64,000 nt of DNA from Trichoplax sp. H2 (GCA_003344405.1 NOWV01000011.1:682001-746000), one strand, 5' to 3'. Shown: positions 13,424-31,536, numbered from the stretch's first letter. Numbers and translations: made by a program. Notes: a model not told the origin generated them from the sequence alone.

Positions 13424-16163
13424 TAATTAATTTTTTCTGCTATAATTGCTAGATGGTAATCTAAAATTTGAAATTACGTAAACTTTAATTTATTATTACT
13501 TTTCTTACATCAACAATTGTAGAAGTACATAAAATTCATTAAGGAAAGTAATTTGCTGAAGCTTTTTGAACTTCTAAATTACATTAGTCGATATATATTT
13601 ATTATCTTATCCTTAGGCTAATTTAACAAAACAGTTTATGATGACATAAGCTACAATAAAATAAAGCTTTTATAATGACGAAATGCGAGTGAGTTAATTT
13701 ATTAGTATCTAAAGCGGATAGAAGGGGTACAACCGTATAAATTATGAACTATCTCTGGCGGGTATGGTAGTCGCTGCTACCGTTAATACTACTCAATAAA
13801 TTGTTTTATTCCATTCTTTTAGTAATCTCTGTACTCTGGCTCAACGGATGTTTATTATATTATTCAATAGACAATAACTTTTTATTACTATGTATTAAAA
13901 TTTTACTAACTTTATTTTATTATCAATTAACCTAGGTATACATAAATGATAATGGGGGCAGCATGAAGTAAGTACCTGATATTAAGTTGAAGGTTTGGTA
14001 AAACTGAAAGGTGGTACTGGATAAATATCTTCAGTCACCGTGGTTAATTTCAATGGTAAGGAATTATTCCATGTAATGGCTATACGCTGTCTTATATGCC
14101 TTTATACTGGCATTTTGAAAGTGTTGTTTATCATGTGTTCATTGGATTTTTCGAGTCTATTAATATCAACGATGAATATTATTTATTTATAGCAGCGAAT
14201 TAGTTTACCTTATTTCACGTTACGTTGATTGCATGGTTGAAAGACGTAAATTAATGCTAAAAATAAATTAGTGCTATGTAACCTTAGCATACGTACGCGT
14301 GGGCAGGTATATTTTATCTGTTACTATGTAGGGCGTTCTATGTCTTATATTGGTGATGTTGATGTTGTTTTTCGATAAGGACCACTCGACAACGAGTTGT
14401 TTTCCCCCTTCCTTATACTGCAGAACATGAGAAGAAGAAAAAAATTGATAGCGTAGTCCGTATTGTTAACAGGTTTAATATAGCAAAGCACACGATGTTG
14501 GCTTTATCTTCAAATATGGGATCTACTCGCATAGTTTATATGGATCATAATTGGCCGTTTATGGGAATGTGAATACTTATGAGTATATTCTCCCCTTCTA
14601 TACTTTAAGATTGCGAAGAAATTGGTGAATAGTCTCTACTTTTAACAGGGTTCATAGTGAAGGATACGATAGTAACCGTGTCCTTAATATGTTATATACG
14701 GATTATACGTGCACATTGAGTATAGTCGTAGTTTCTGAAATGGGAATACCGTTATTTTCTCTTTTTATAGATTAAATTAAGGAGAAATCATAAATACTGA
14801 AGTACTTTTAATTTTGGACAAGCTAATAGCAAAAGGGTACAACAATACTTCTATCTTTAATAGTATATGTGCTACATATATGTGCATAGAGAGAAAGAGA
14901 GAGATACCATAATTGTAGTCTGTGAAATATTAAGTCTCTGACTATTATGTAATATCGCCTCTGTTATTGCTTCATAAGGGGATCAAGTTTCGGTCATTAG
15001 AGCTCTTTGCAATTTCTGTGATGAAGACAATTATAACCTTTTATCACACCCCATTGGACGTCATAGAGTGAAGAGAAATGAAAAATAATGCTATATTCAG
15101 CTATAAGTGGTTACTATGTCATCGTCTACGTGTAGTGTATTTATGTTTCCACTACTTCTGACAGTTACCAAAACAAATTTGAATACCAGTGTGATTTGTT
15201 GTTAACTGCTAGGATATGCATATTGAACGGTGTAATATTAGCCTAGTAGAAATGTATTACTAGGTTAGAAGTATAATGAAAAGTTGATAGACTAAACAAG
15301 TTAAGTTTTCTGCTAATCTATCTCAATCATTTGGTAAATTTGAGCTGATATTTGCCAATATTTAAGCGATCAAATTCATATTGCGTAACTTAATTAAAGT
15401 ACAGTACAGTACAATGAGTGTACTTCTGGGCTTTGGATATTCAACTCCAATACCTAACTTAAATCATATCGAACCTCCTAGATGAAAGCTTAATTTGAAC
15501 ATCTACATCTTATGAAATTGCGTTAGTGCATGGTAAAATTGGCATTGAACATATTATATATCATTCTCTGGACGCAGTTCAGCCCATGTCAGTTTGAAAA
15601 TTCAAGATCTTTTAGCATCTAATACCGATACTGCAATACGCTTATATGAAGATTGCTCGATGCTGTAGTTGCAAACGATACAACGGAGATTCAGGACTGA
15701 GAAGGAAATCTTATATTTAGATTTATAGAAAGTGATCCTCATAATATGGTAGACACTTTACCAGTCCTTCGTCAGCTGAGCTGGCAGAGAGTAAACGAAT
15801 GATTTAATTGTTTCGCCTACTGTTCATTTAGGTATCGTGACTATTTGTTCTGCTGTCGACTCACTTCAATACTAGTCATTCTCCATACTAGAAATTCTAT
15901 GAAAATTCTTTTAGCATCAGGTGCAGTCTTTGGTATTCATTTTAACCCTAAGCCTCACTCCTTAAACTGCCGGCTTTTTGTACCCTCAACGGCAGTTTGT
16001 CCATTTTCTATTCGAAGTCACGGTTCTCTATCCCAGATACTGTATTCAATAATTCATCTTTACAATACTGTAAAGTGTACACTGTACAGTACAAGTCTAT
16101 TTGTATCAGAGGTCAAAGAGGTTTTTCTTTTACCCCTAGACAAACTAAAGTGATGACTAGAAC

Positions 16164-16197
16164 CATGGACTAGAAGACCTTCCTCTAGTAGTCCATG
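16164..16197. repeat. CATGGACTA inverted-repeat hairpin, copy 1
   Basis: Perfect 9-nt arms, CATGGACTA at 16164-16172 and TAGTCCATG at 16189-16197, enclose a 16-nt loop. A second copy of the same arms occurs at 31089-31136. Confidence 0.7.
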
Positions 16198-16464
16198 CTA
16201 GCACACAAGATATCTGCTGTATTTCTCCATTTTTAAAACAAGCCCAACGTGGGAATAGAAGCTAACAAAAATATGTTGGCGACTTGCGGTTTTTTTTCAC
16301 TACTCTGCGATGCAACCGCAGACGATGGCCATGGTGTGCCAAACCACTGGTCTAACCCACGGCTTCTGACACAGGATGCATGCCTGCTGGTCGGGTGTGA
16401 TTGTTCAAGGTCAGGCGATGATGTCATTCTTTTAGGTTACGAACGCACAAACATTCCAACAATA

Positions 16465-16555
16465 GTGTACAGTGCACAGTGTACAGTATGCGCTGCGGCT
16501 TGATTTCTGTACATTCACTGTACACTGTACGGTACCGTACGTACAGTACCAGTAC
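16465..16555. repeat. GTACAGT palindromic array upstream of EBP
   Basis: Overlapping units GTGTACAGTGCACAGTGTAC, CACTGTACACTGTAC and GGTACCGTACGTACAGTACC lie about 220-310 bp upstream of the EBP start codon. Same element class as the other arrays in this window. Confidence 0.75.
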
Positions 16556-16776
16556 TACCTCCACCCGGTCTGGTGATTCGAGGCCATCAGCAACTGGAAA
16601 GTGTTGATTCAGAAAAAGCTCATCAATTGCTGAAGAGGAAGGTGCATCGCCGGTGGATCTTACTGCAGAATCGTGCTGATCGACAGAATTTGAGATATCG
16701 ATTGTGCATTAGCAAACGTGTAGGCAAAATCTCAACGTGGTCAAGACACTTATATCTTGGATAGCAAGAGTACAGC

Positions 16777-18259
16777 ATGGCGGAAGCAAATCCTAGTCAT
16801 CCATACCACCCGAAAGACCTGGTCATACCCCATTATAAGCCAAATGATATCACTGCTTTGGATATCTTAACAGTCATGTTCTCCGGTTTTGGTGTTGTTT
16901 TTGTTGGTGCTCTCTTAATTAGTAGCGGAGCTCGGCGGCGATTATCATTTTTAGACAAGTTATCCTTTTCTTGGTTTGTATTGTGTGGTTTCATTCATAT
17001 GATCATTGAAGGCTACTTCTCTCTTTATCACCAGACTTTAGCAAATCACGACTTTTTCTTAGGCCAGCTCTGTAAGTCACGGTATCTGACCTTCTTCATG
17101 CTACCGTAATAACATCCATTAAAACACTCTGTTTAAAATCGATGCTTGCCTAACACACTTGAAATAAGATTCCATGCTCATTTAGGGTTGTAATGCTATC
17201 TTGCATGTTGTAGTATGCTGACTGTCGTAGTTCTTAACAAGTCAACCTATGGATACTACTTTAATTATGATATAATATACGTCTAGAATTAATTATATAT
17301 GTACAGTATAATTAATTGAATGGATTGATCACTACAGTAGCAATACTTCTGCAATTACTACAACCTAGACAGTAGAGTAATTACAGTCTGCTCGAAATAG
17401 GATGGCTTACTGTAGTAGTGATGAATCATGTATTACCATCGAAAACTTTCATCAAGTAACGATAAGTTGTTTATTTTAAATTGACAGGGAAAGAATATTC
17501 TTTATCCGATAGCCGTTACCTAATGTAAGCAACAACAATTTTTTCTTTACCAATCCCTACAATTGAGTATCTCTATCCCACCAAAGTATCAAGCTATCAA
17601 TACCTTTTAGAAAGGCTTCAAGAAATGATGAATAGTGTATATATAATATTGCTAAGCTAAACATGATTTACCTTTGAATTGATAACTACTTCTATAAAAA
17701 TTGATGCAGTAGTTTAAACGTTATACAGTAGACTGCCTCAGCAATGCATATTATCGTGCCAAATTTCTACACGTTTTAAAGTGCAATTTTTGCGATAGAT
17801 GGAACTCACTGATGTAACAGTAATGGTTAACAAGATCGATGCATGAGTAAATGTACGCCTATTCATCATTAACGTACCTACGACTAATTGATCTCAACTT
17901 TCATTTGTAGATCTGATAACTTTACCTTGTGTATGGAAACCATCACTGCGTTTGTTGAAGGTCCAGCGTGCTTCCTGTTAGCTTATGCTGTCATGACCAA
18001 TAAGTCTTACAGAAATGTTCTGCAGTTATGTATCTCACTTGGACAGTTATACGGTGACGTTCTCTATTTTGCTACTGGATATCGTGATGAACATAAATAC
18101 ACCAGTGATTCCCATCCCATTTATTTTTATTTTTATTACTTATTTTTAAATATGTTATGGATCGTTATACCAACGATTCACATCATAGTTTCCTTTTATA
18201 GATTAAGTAATGCGCAAGCATGCGTTGATTCTAAGAAGGTCACTAAGAAAACAAATTAA
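16777..18259 (+). CDS. EBP: EBP, 3-beta-hydroxysteroid Delta8,Delta7-isomerase
   Basis: An ER membrane sterol isomerase (emopamil-binding protein) of the cholesterol-synthesis pathway. Exons: 16777-17071, a 37-nt microexon 17488-17524, and 17911-18259; 226 aa (human 230). The microexon supplies the conserved WKEYSLSDSRYL and joins to ISDNFTLCMETIT, so naive ORF finding misses it. Four membrane helices are visible. Residues reported essential in mammals are conserved: His and Glu in FIHMIIEGY, Glu and Thr in CMETIT, Asn and Trp in FLNMLW. The intron that splits the Trp codon of LWKEY has the same position and phase as in EBPL at 2.5-4.2 kb. The first ATG follows a GTACAGT-array promoter region. 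The C-terminus is Lys-rich (KKVTKKTN), fitting an ER-retention tail. Confidence 0.97.
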
Positions 18260-18561
18260 AACTCGTCAGTGAGCTCTACTTAATTTCATACTGCGTTTTA
18301 ATGTGATGCTACTTCATTTGTCAATAGAGAACTAAGTTCTGGTTCATTATTATATCATACATTCAAAATATAGTTTGATGTCTGTTTTAGCTAGCTAAAA
18401 TTAATCAACAATAATATGTAGATTTAGACACTGATAGGAATATAGAATTGGTTATGGTATTTGCAAAATAAAAAAAATCGATTTTAATGTTAGCGCTGTG
18501 TTCTTGATGATACATGCTGCAATTTTTCCTGTTCATATCCATATTCGAACATTTTACACCA
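18260..18561. other. Short convergent intergenic spacer, EBP/COMMD7
   Basis: 300 bp of AT-rich 3' flanks; nothing else seen. Confidence 0.6.
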
Positions 18562-20887
18562 CTAACTAAAATAATCCAACGTAGCTTTGGCCTTCTCCAT
18601 TTCATGTAAGAACGAATAAAATTGCGGTAAACTCAGTTCTGAAAAGTACAGTAGAATGCATATTTAAAATAAAGTTTATACCTATAGCAGTTAGCATGTT
18701 AAGACTTATTAAAGATTCATAGAGTTGGCAAAAATTCTAGTTTTTTACCCATATATACATCTTGATTGCTATCTCCCTTGTTTATAACTAATTTGAGCTG
18801 AAACATTAGTAAATACACAATTTTGTTAAGATGATATTGGGATAATCGAAAAATCGTGCACCTACAATATCCCAGCTACGGTGAGTGCATTTATCTCAAA
18901 ACCCTTACCTGCAGAAAAGTACTACCAGCTTTTTCCAAATCATTACTAGCCGCTGTTACTGTTGACATTTTATAAAGCGAAGCATTAATTTTAATTCAAT
19001 TCCAACTGTAGTATAGAGAATACAGAAAAGCTCAATAATTACCTCCAAACCTCCATTCCATGTCAACGAGCTGATTAACCATTAGTGTTTGATCAACTTG
19101 CGATCGAAATAACGCAACTAAATTTGATTTCCACTAAAATAGGAGAAAAACGTAGTAAACTATCGTTACAATCCTTGTACAATAGTCTAGAAATAATATA
19201 AATGTCTATCATACGGAGGACAGTATTTGTCTATGCGTACTATGTCATACAAACAAGTTCTCTATTTTTAAAGGTTATCGATCAAGAATGATTTTACGCA
19301 ATCATTTTTAACATGATGCAAACTTAATGGCAGTACCTGCTTAGCCACAAATTTAGCTTTAACTTCTGATAAACCTGACAACATAGAATGAAATATTAGC
19401 GACAGCAATATTAACCTTAATAATGAAATCTATTAATCAAACAATTACTGGTATATATTCTATCCAAATGTACGACACAGCTGAGCATTATCATTCACAA
19501 ATTGTTTGAATGCTATACAGTACTTCGATACTGTAATAATTAGGGAAATCTCTAATAGTATCAATTATTTTTTGAATACGTACAAGTAGAAAGGACATAA
19601 TCATGTATATAATAGCATTTTATCTTCATATTGCCTTTATAGAGAACATAAGAGTCCAAGTTAATATCATATAACGGTACCTAATTCAGATAGGTCTTCA
19701 AAAACTTGATTGCCATTCATATTGTTTTTCATAGCAAGGCGACAAAATGTTAAAAATGATCGAATAATATTCTTTAACGCATTTACATTGATGCCATTGA
19801 TTTCAGCAAATTCTTCCAATCGCGCTAATAGTCGTGCAGACTACAATATAAGAGGTAGCTGATTTTTAAAATGGTGTGATATAAAGATACTGAATATACT
19901 CAATCTTGAGATTGATATTGTATATCAGATATTACTGCCAGTGTGATTAATAGTATGCTCTATTTTAGTATACACGTATAAAATTGGCCAATATTACGAT
20001 AAAATTAGCAACCTCAATCCTGTACCTAATCAGTTACTGTATGCCATTTATCATGCGATATTATTTTACACTATTTATTGCAGTAGTATATATAAAATTA
20101 TCATGGTAAAAGTAAAGTATAGATGTACATGTGAACATATGTACAAACTTGAACAGAACAATCAGAATTCAGAAACATGTTGTATCAACGTGCCCAGATA
20201 TACTGTACTATTACTCTATACGCGTAGATGCATTTTATTAGGTATGATACAAGTGTTCAAAATATATTGATGGTAGGCAAAGCGATTTAATCAATCATTG
20301 GTGAATTAGCTTTCCTGATTTGCTATTTTTAAAACTAATACAGCCGTAATGAGTATAAGCCATAAAATTGTTCTTCATTGTACCTGTTGGGCTTCTGTTA
20401 AGAATGCAAAGACAATTTCTTGCAATTGATTGAATAGCTGCAAGAAAGGAAAACACCGTTTGAATTAATACAATTGCTTTGAACTTGCTTCATTTTCGTA
20501 TATCCACAGCTGTATTCAAGGTAATAATTCCTTTGAATACCGTTATACTCTGAATATTAATAATACCTTACAAGATGCATAATAAATCATGCTATGACAT
20601 TTTAATCTACGATTGAATTATTTATTGACATACAGTACAGATAATGTAAACTTTGAGAGAATGGATGAAGAGGTCAAGTCGATTGAAGATGATGACATGA
20701 TCAAGACAGCTAGTAGCTACTATTAGATCGCTACAAGTTACTGTACTCCACTTTAAGCATTGGATTTGCAACATGAAAGAAGTGATGTTATAGCTGTTAC
20801 TACCTCATCATTGAATTTATTGAGTGATCCAATATCGTTGACGAGTTGATCATCGGGTTTTTCCGAGGTATAATGCAATAACTTCAT
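18562..20887 (-). CDS. COMMD7: COMMD7, COMM domain-containing protein 7
   Basis: A subunit of the Commander/CCC endosomal-recycling complex. Eight exons on the minus strand: 20887-20804, 20437-20384, 19840-19681, 19374-19337, 19133-19043, 18958-18909, 18797-18749 and 18638-18562 (TAG). They total 603 nt, 200 aa, the same length as I recall for the human protein. The C-terminal COMM domain is unmistakable: QTLMVNQLVDMEWRFG, VTAASNDLEKAGSTFLQ, LKLVINKGDSNQDVYM and LSLPQFYSFLHEMEKAKA. The N-terminal helical domain spans exons 1-4 (LFNQLQEIVFAFLTEAQQ, GLSEVKAKFVAKQ). None of these exons is long enough to stand out as an open frame. The start is the ATG at 20887, 717 bp divergent from the peroxiredoxin start, so the two probably share a bidirectional promoter. 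Coexistence with the WASH subunit WASHC4 in this window fits a shared endosomal pathway but may be coincidence. Confidence 0.95.
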
Positions 20888-21604
20888 GTTGAATTTCTGG
20901 GTTTGTCTTGCTTTCTGCTAGTGGATATCCGAGTAGTAATAAATGTTCTTACAGTGCTGTGGCTTGAATATTGCAGTACATACAGTACAGTAACTGTATT
21001 ACCGTCTACAGTACAGCGTCCAAGTTCATGGGCTACCAGAAGAAGGAGAACGTAGCCTGGTCTTCTTCCAGTACTGTACTGTAGTCCTTGACACTTGACC
21101 AGTGACAGTGGTCAGCCGCAGTACTGGACATCCATGTCTTCTAGCATTCTATAACTCGTTCTACAGTGTACAGTGTACAATACAGTACTCGAAATTCACA
21201 GAGTACTGTAAACTGTACACTGTACAGACTGCACAGTGCACTGTACTGTAGCGTACTGTACGCACGACAGCAATATAGTACTGTACAGTATGACGACAGT
21301 AGAGTTCAAACGTTCAAACAGGACTGACTGGGTCTCATTCTACAGTGTATAGTGCACAGTACGCTGTACTGTACTCTTGCGTACTGTACGCACGACTGCC
21401 ATACAGTACAGTATGACGACCGTAGAGTTCAAACGTTCAAACAGGACTGACTGGGTCTCCAAGACTTGGATCTTGCTCACAACCAAAAGCAAAGTGAATT
21501 TGCGACATTGCTGGACTAGACGCCCTGGTGGAGCGATCGCGGACATCTTTCTCTTTTACAGAGTCCTCAAGGTGAATTGTTAAGGTAATTACAACTTGCA
21601 CAAC
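20888..21604. promoter_or_regulatory. Bidirectional promoter region COMMD7/peroxiredoxin with GTACAGT arrays
   Basis: The 717 bp between two divergent start codons is saturated with GTACAGT/ACTGTAC palindromes at about 20974-21015, 21070-21085, 21165-21270 and 21345-21410. It also contains a tandem duplication: the block ending in GACTGACTGGGTCTC occurs at about 21247-21336 and again at about 21374-21459, offset 123 bp. The promoter role is inferred from position only. Confidence 0.65.
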
Positions 21605-22345
21605 ATGGCGGCTCGATTACTTGCCTCAACTTTGACACGTACAATACTACCATTAGCACGATTATCAACACCAAAGACTGCATCTTTGGCTTGTGCTAAT
21701 CGACTGCTTCAATTGCAAGGATTGACCAGTGTACGGTACAGCTGTACTGGCAACTCGCGATTTTGCGGCGTCTCCCAAACGGCTCCTGATTTTAAGGGTA
21801 CAGCAGTCATCAATGGAGAGTTTCAAGAAATTCAATTGAGCGATTATGCTGGTAAATATGTGGTGCTATTCTTTTATCCAATGGATTTTACATTCGTATG
21901 TCCAACTGAGATATTGGCATTTAGCGATCGTGCTAAGGAATTTGAAGAGTTAAATACACAAGTCATTGCATGCTCCATTGATTCTGAGTACAGTCATTTG
22001 GCTTGGACTACTGCATCGCGTAAAGATGGAGGCTTAGGCGGTAATCTTAATATCCCTCTATTGGCCGATATTACCAAGAAAATTAGTAATGATTATGGTG
22101 TATTGCTGCAGAATGCAGGCATATCGTTGAGAGGACTATTTATCATTGATGGCAATGGAACTCTCAGGCAAGCCACCGTCAATGATTTACCGGTTGGTCG
22201 TTCAGTAGATGAAACGCTACGTCTTGTCAAGGCTTTTCAATTTACCGATAAGCACGGTGAAGTTTGCCCTGCAAATTGGCAACCAGGATCTCAAACCATC
22301 AAACCAGATCCAAAGGACAGCAAGGAATACTTTTCTAAGCAGTAA
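21605..22345 (+). CDS. PRDX3: Mitochondrial 2-Cys peroxiredoxin (PRDX3-like)
   Basis: A thioredoxin-dependent peroxide reductase, 246 aa, intronless. Residues 1 to about 50 form an Arg/Ser/Leu-rich mitochondrial presequence ([20 protein letters not shown]) with almost no acidic residues. The mature domain starts near [15 protein letters not shown]. The peroxidatic Cys is at about residue 99 in DFTFVCPTE. The sensitivity motif GGLG is at about 142-145 and the YF motif (EYFSKQ) is at the C-terminus, so it should be a hyperoxidation-sensitive typical 2-Cys enzyme. The resolving Cys is at about 221 in EVCPANW. The frame is open three codons upstream from a TTG; the first ATG at 21605 (CACAACATGGCGG) is chosen. 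Being a single exon in an intron-dense neighbourhood is unusual and could reflect retroposition or intron loss. Confidence 0.96.
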   Translation: MAARLLASTLTRTILPLARLSTPKTASLACANRLLQLQGLTSVRYSCTGNSRFCGVSQTAPDFKGTAVINGEFQEIQLSDYAGKYVVLFFYPMDFTFVCPTEILAFSDRAKEFEELNTQVIACSIDSEYSHLAWTTASRKDGGLGGNLNIPLLADITKKISNDYGVLLQNAGISLRGLFIIDGNGTLRQATVNDLPVGRSVDETLRLVKAFQFTDKHGEVCPANWQPGSQTIKPDPKDSKEYFSKQ

Positions 22346-23073
22346 AAATCCTTAAGTCCTCGACAGCGTGCTGTGATTGCGATAGCCAAGAAAAATGGAT
22401 TATTCCTAGATAACCTCTGCAGTAATGGATCAAAGCAAACTTATTAGTGCAATTATGCAGTTGCAAATACGTAGACTATACTTTCTAATCTATGAAATAC
22501 TGTATTGGTAACAATAATAGTACAGTACTGCTACTACATTTATATGTCCTGTTGTCTTGCGTAACAAATTTCTATTTAATTAATGGTCATTGTAATAGGT
22601 ACTTCATCTAGCACTATGTTATGGATTTCCCTTGATATACGCCTAACGTATTTTAAAGGAAAATAAACATAAGCTTTTATTATGAAATTCGAAATAATTA
22701 AACAAGACATTTGTGGCACACACTTATGAAACTTATTCGTTGATTTACTGTCTATTTTTGCCTCTATTTCATCCATTAAAAGTTTCAATTTAATGAAGCG
22801 CAAGCGTTAAATTTAACTTTAGGTGGTTGAGCAACAGCATTGCAGTCTACAGACTTATACGTATACGATGTACGTACATACACGTATATTTCGCTTGATT
22901 ATTCCATATATCTATTTTGTGTCATTCGACGGAATGAAGTCGACCTAGTTTCTAGGTACAGTCTTGGTACAGTAATATGCATGCCCACACGTGAGATCTA
23001 CATGTACTGTAGTGATATGTAGCAAGTTCAAATTTATTACTAATGTAATATACATTCTGGCATTTGACATTTG
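22346..23073. other. Intergenic, peroxiredoxin 3' flank
   Basis: No secure gene. The frame at 22576-22803 (-) has only a TTG start and no recognisable similarity. Confidence 0.45.
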
Positions 23074-23408
23074 CTAAAAATCGATAAAATTCTTATCAGC
23101 GAATGTGAATACAATGTCCATGTCGTTGTATTTCTCTCGTTCCTAAATTAAGTGTATACAATATAAAACAGCCATACTGTAATAATTCAGGAATACTATT
23201 GATATATAAGCGTATATATGAAATTTTGATCGAAATTGTAACTACAGATTATCATTTTACTAGTCATATTGAACTACACTAAGGCTTCTATCCAGTATTA
23301 ATGGTAGTACCTTTTTCCTAAAACAGACTCTGTATTCTGGATACTTCTCATGTAGACGACATAATTTACCCATGCTTAAGTTCGTAGAGTACATCACATT
23401 AATAGCAC
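23074..23408 (-). CDS. Two 3' exons of an unidentified small gene
   Basis: Two clean splice-bounded exons in one frame: 23408-23311 (acceptor TATATTTAG, donor GTACTA) and 23142-23074 (acceptor TAATTTAG, ending in TAG). The joined peptide is about 54 residues. It contains GAINVMYSTNLSMGKLCRL, HEKYPEYRVCFRKK and EREKYNDMDIVFTFADKN, ending FIDF. The charged, well-structured composition and matching phases (phase 1 in, phase 0 between) look like genuine coding sequence. I do not recognise the family. The 5' exon or exons must lie between 23409 and about 24.9 kb; a weak candidate donor after an ATG-containing frame is near 23630. Confidence 0.55.
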
Positions 23409-24925
23409 CTAAATATACGCAATTTTACACGTCGTACACGTAGTTCGTAACGTAACCAGACCATTGGATGATATTACAGGTAATTGTAATCACAAGGTTA
23501 TAGAATAAATTATCAATTAAGTGTACTCTTGCTATCATTATAGAACAGTGTGTTTGTGCTAACAACTATCGCCTTCATAATCTCCTGCACGCGGATAACA
23601 ATATAACCGTGTACCAGACCTTGAACAGGCATGTAGCCATGATCAATTTTTAATTAATTGCCTACCGTATCGATGCATGCAACTGCAAATGCATCTGTGC
23701 GTTTGCTCGTATGTGCGATAATGTATGCAATAATAAAAGTAGGTACGGTACACTCGTCTACCTAATCTAGTTGATTCGATTAATTTAATTTAATGTTGCC
23801 ATAATTGGCCCAGAATGCATAAGACATGTAGCAGAGTGAATGTTTCGAAACGGACATGATTTCTGTTAACAAAATGAAAAAGTACTGAATAATTTTTAGA
23901 TATAAGAAATACTGTATAATCCACTAAAGTAATACAGTTTGTGCCACTTTTATAGAGCTCCATCTATATTAAGTATTTTGCACATGAGTTTAGTTTAATC
24001 GATAAATTGAAATGTTAGTGTTATAGCCATAATATTCCATACCAACATAGCTTTAGTAGCTACTTATAGTTAATTCCAAATTATGTAATCCTAATATTGA
24101 AAGATAAACAGCAAGTATACAAGTATGCTGCGCAACAATATCTAAATACGAACCTAGTATATGCGTATTTATGCATTTTATATCACAGTTCAATAATTAC
24201 GTAATAAGATAATTCAGTTTTAATGAAAACTTAAAATTGAATTCTACAGTACTATAAAATTGATTATTATTATGGCGATGACATTACTGCTTCATCAGTA
24301 AAAAGATAATTGTAAAATGAAAGATAGCAACAAGCTGTATACACGGCATAATCCACACATATTGTTTCGCCGATCAAAATGAATACATGGCTCGTGCTAT
24401 ATTTACACAACAACGACAGTCGATTCATAATAACTTGACACTGCAAGATTATTACGCTCTTATATGAAAAGTAAGTTAATTTACCAATTGTTTAGCTATG
24501 CTAATCTGAGAATCTTCAAAATAAGAAACAGTAAGTATAATTAACAGTATGAAATGACATTAATACTACAATTCACTAACAATATACTGAAATCTTATAA
24601 ATAGATAAATCTACATTAACATAATACACCACATCAAGTATATTGATATACTAACGTAATTTGTAACAAAATGTAGCATATCTTATCACCGTTTCGTTAT
24701 ACTAAACCATTATCAAAAGGCACTACTAGAAATTGCGTCGCTACGGAAAAGCGTCGCATTGAATATTAATGTTGTACACTCATTTTAGACAAATAATGAA
24801 CAATGAAAATTCATAGAATGTAGACTTTTCGTGTGACTTCTCTTTCAGCTGAGCGTGACTTTTAAGTAAGACCAGCACTGCGATTTAGCGCATTTTGATA
24901 CTAATTAACTCTACCAATAATTCAA
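23409..24925. other. Intergenic, 3' flank of MAGI
   Basis: AT-rich. It may hold the missing 5' exon of the gene at 23.1-23.4 kb and the MAGI 3' UTR. A direct repeat GCGTCGC is at about 24736-24759. Confidence 0.45.
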
Positions 24926-30496
<5,571 letters not shown>

Positions 30497-31088
30497 TTTT
30501 TGGCTGCTAAGGTAGTTTTACCTAAAACTGTTTAGATCATATTAATAGACAATTAGTTGAAAAAAATAAATAATCATTCTCATCAGTTGGTATGCAATTC
30601 CATTGGTTAAGAATGTTGCTTGTGACTTTACTGTCAATTTCAGTACGTTAACGCATTATCATACGACGCTTGAAGGATCGATATCAACGGCTACGAGCGA
30701 TCACTGCTTTGGGTTTGTTATTGTTTACATGGACAAGTAAACCATTCGCCGTTTTCAATTTGAAAAATATTGCAGCAGATCGATGATGGAAGCTTTCATT
30801 TGGACATTATATCGATTTATATTGACTAGTCTCAACTACGTGTGATCATCATAGACTAGAAAATGTTCTCCTTTGTCCATCTATTCAGTTGGTGTAGGTG
30901 ATACTACACTAAAATCACTCTTAATCCTTGTAATGGAGTAAAATGATTGGTTGGAATGATGAGAATCATCAAGAATGAATTAGCCAGTGCAATTGTATGA
31001 TGTTATTATCACTTTTTTTTGTTTAGTAGTCGCTGTTATTAATTATTGATCAATGTTATTGACTCGTCGTCTACGAGTCAATAATTTT

Positions 31089-31136
31089 CATGGACTACCA
31101 GTAAAGTACCAGTAGGTAATCTTGTAGTAGTCCATG
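31089..31136. repeat. CATGGACTAC inverted-repeat hairpin, copy 2
   Basis: Perfect 10-nt arms, CATGGACTAC at 31089-31098 and GTAGTCCATG at 31127-31136, enclose a 28-nt loop. The arms match those at 16164-16197. Confidence 0.7.
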
Positions 31137-31536
31137 ATACTGTCGACTGTATTATTTGGTTATTGCATGACTTGCTATCGTTGATGTCGTAGTCGACTAC
31201 AGTATACTGTTCAAAATAGAGTCTAATTCTACGGTCGAGTTTAAGCTTGAATTAGTAGACTACTATTGGATGTTTACTGTTTAGTGTCTTGGCTAGCAGA
31301 TTTTGTTGAGTAGTAGAGTATATTGTTGAAAATAGTCAAGGACCAGTCGATAAGAGTTTGGAAATACCAGACTAGTGTTGAATGTTGACTGTTTAGCGTC
31401 TTGACCAGTGGTCGTATAAATACAGCAGGTGGTCGACGTCAGCACTCAGCATGTGAGACATGCATGTCGTGATTTCAGATTGAGTACGCAAGTCACGGTA
31501 TGACGCCTTGCCGTCAATGCAACAAGCCCATGGTAA

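Larger units (their letters stand above)
13424..16776. other. Divergent intergenic region upstream of EBP
   Basis: No secure gene. It holds a GA-rich microsatellite near 14890-14906, weak coding-like fragments around 14420-14570 and 15577-15725, GTACAGT palindromes at 15398-15422, 16064-16092 and 16465-16555, and a 34-nt hairpin with 9-nt perfect arms at 16164-16197. Confidence 0.5.

Noticed and set aside
15577-15725. Coding-like fragment (LKIQDLLASNTDTAIRLYED)
   Set aside because: A stop follows within 30 codons and no partner exon was found; noted as a possible relic only.
15845-16153. 102-codon plus-strand frame upstream of EBP
   Set aside because: Runs into GTACAGT repeats; no splice or family support.
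16249-16503. 84-codon Cys-containing plus-strand frame
   Set aside because: Its end is composed of the palindromic array, and an antisense frame is open as well; probably chance in a locally GC-richer stretch.
22576-22803. 75-codon minus-strand frame
   Set aside because: Starts with TTG, no acceptor of quality and no recognisable family.
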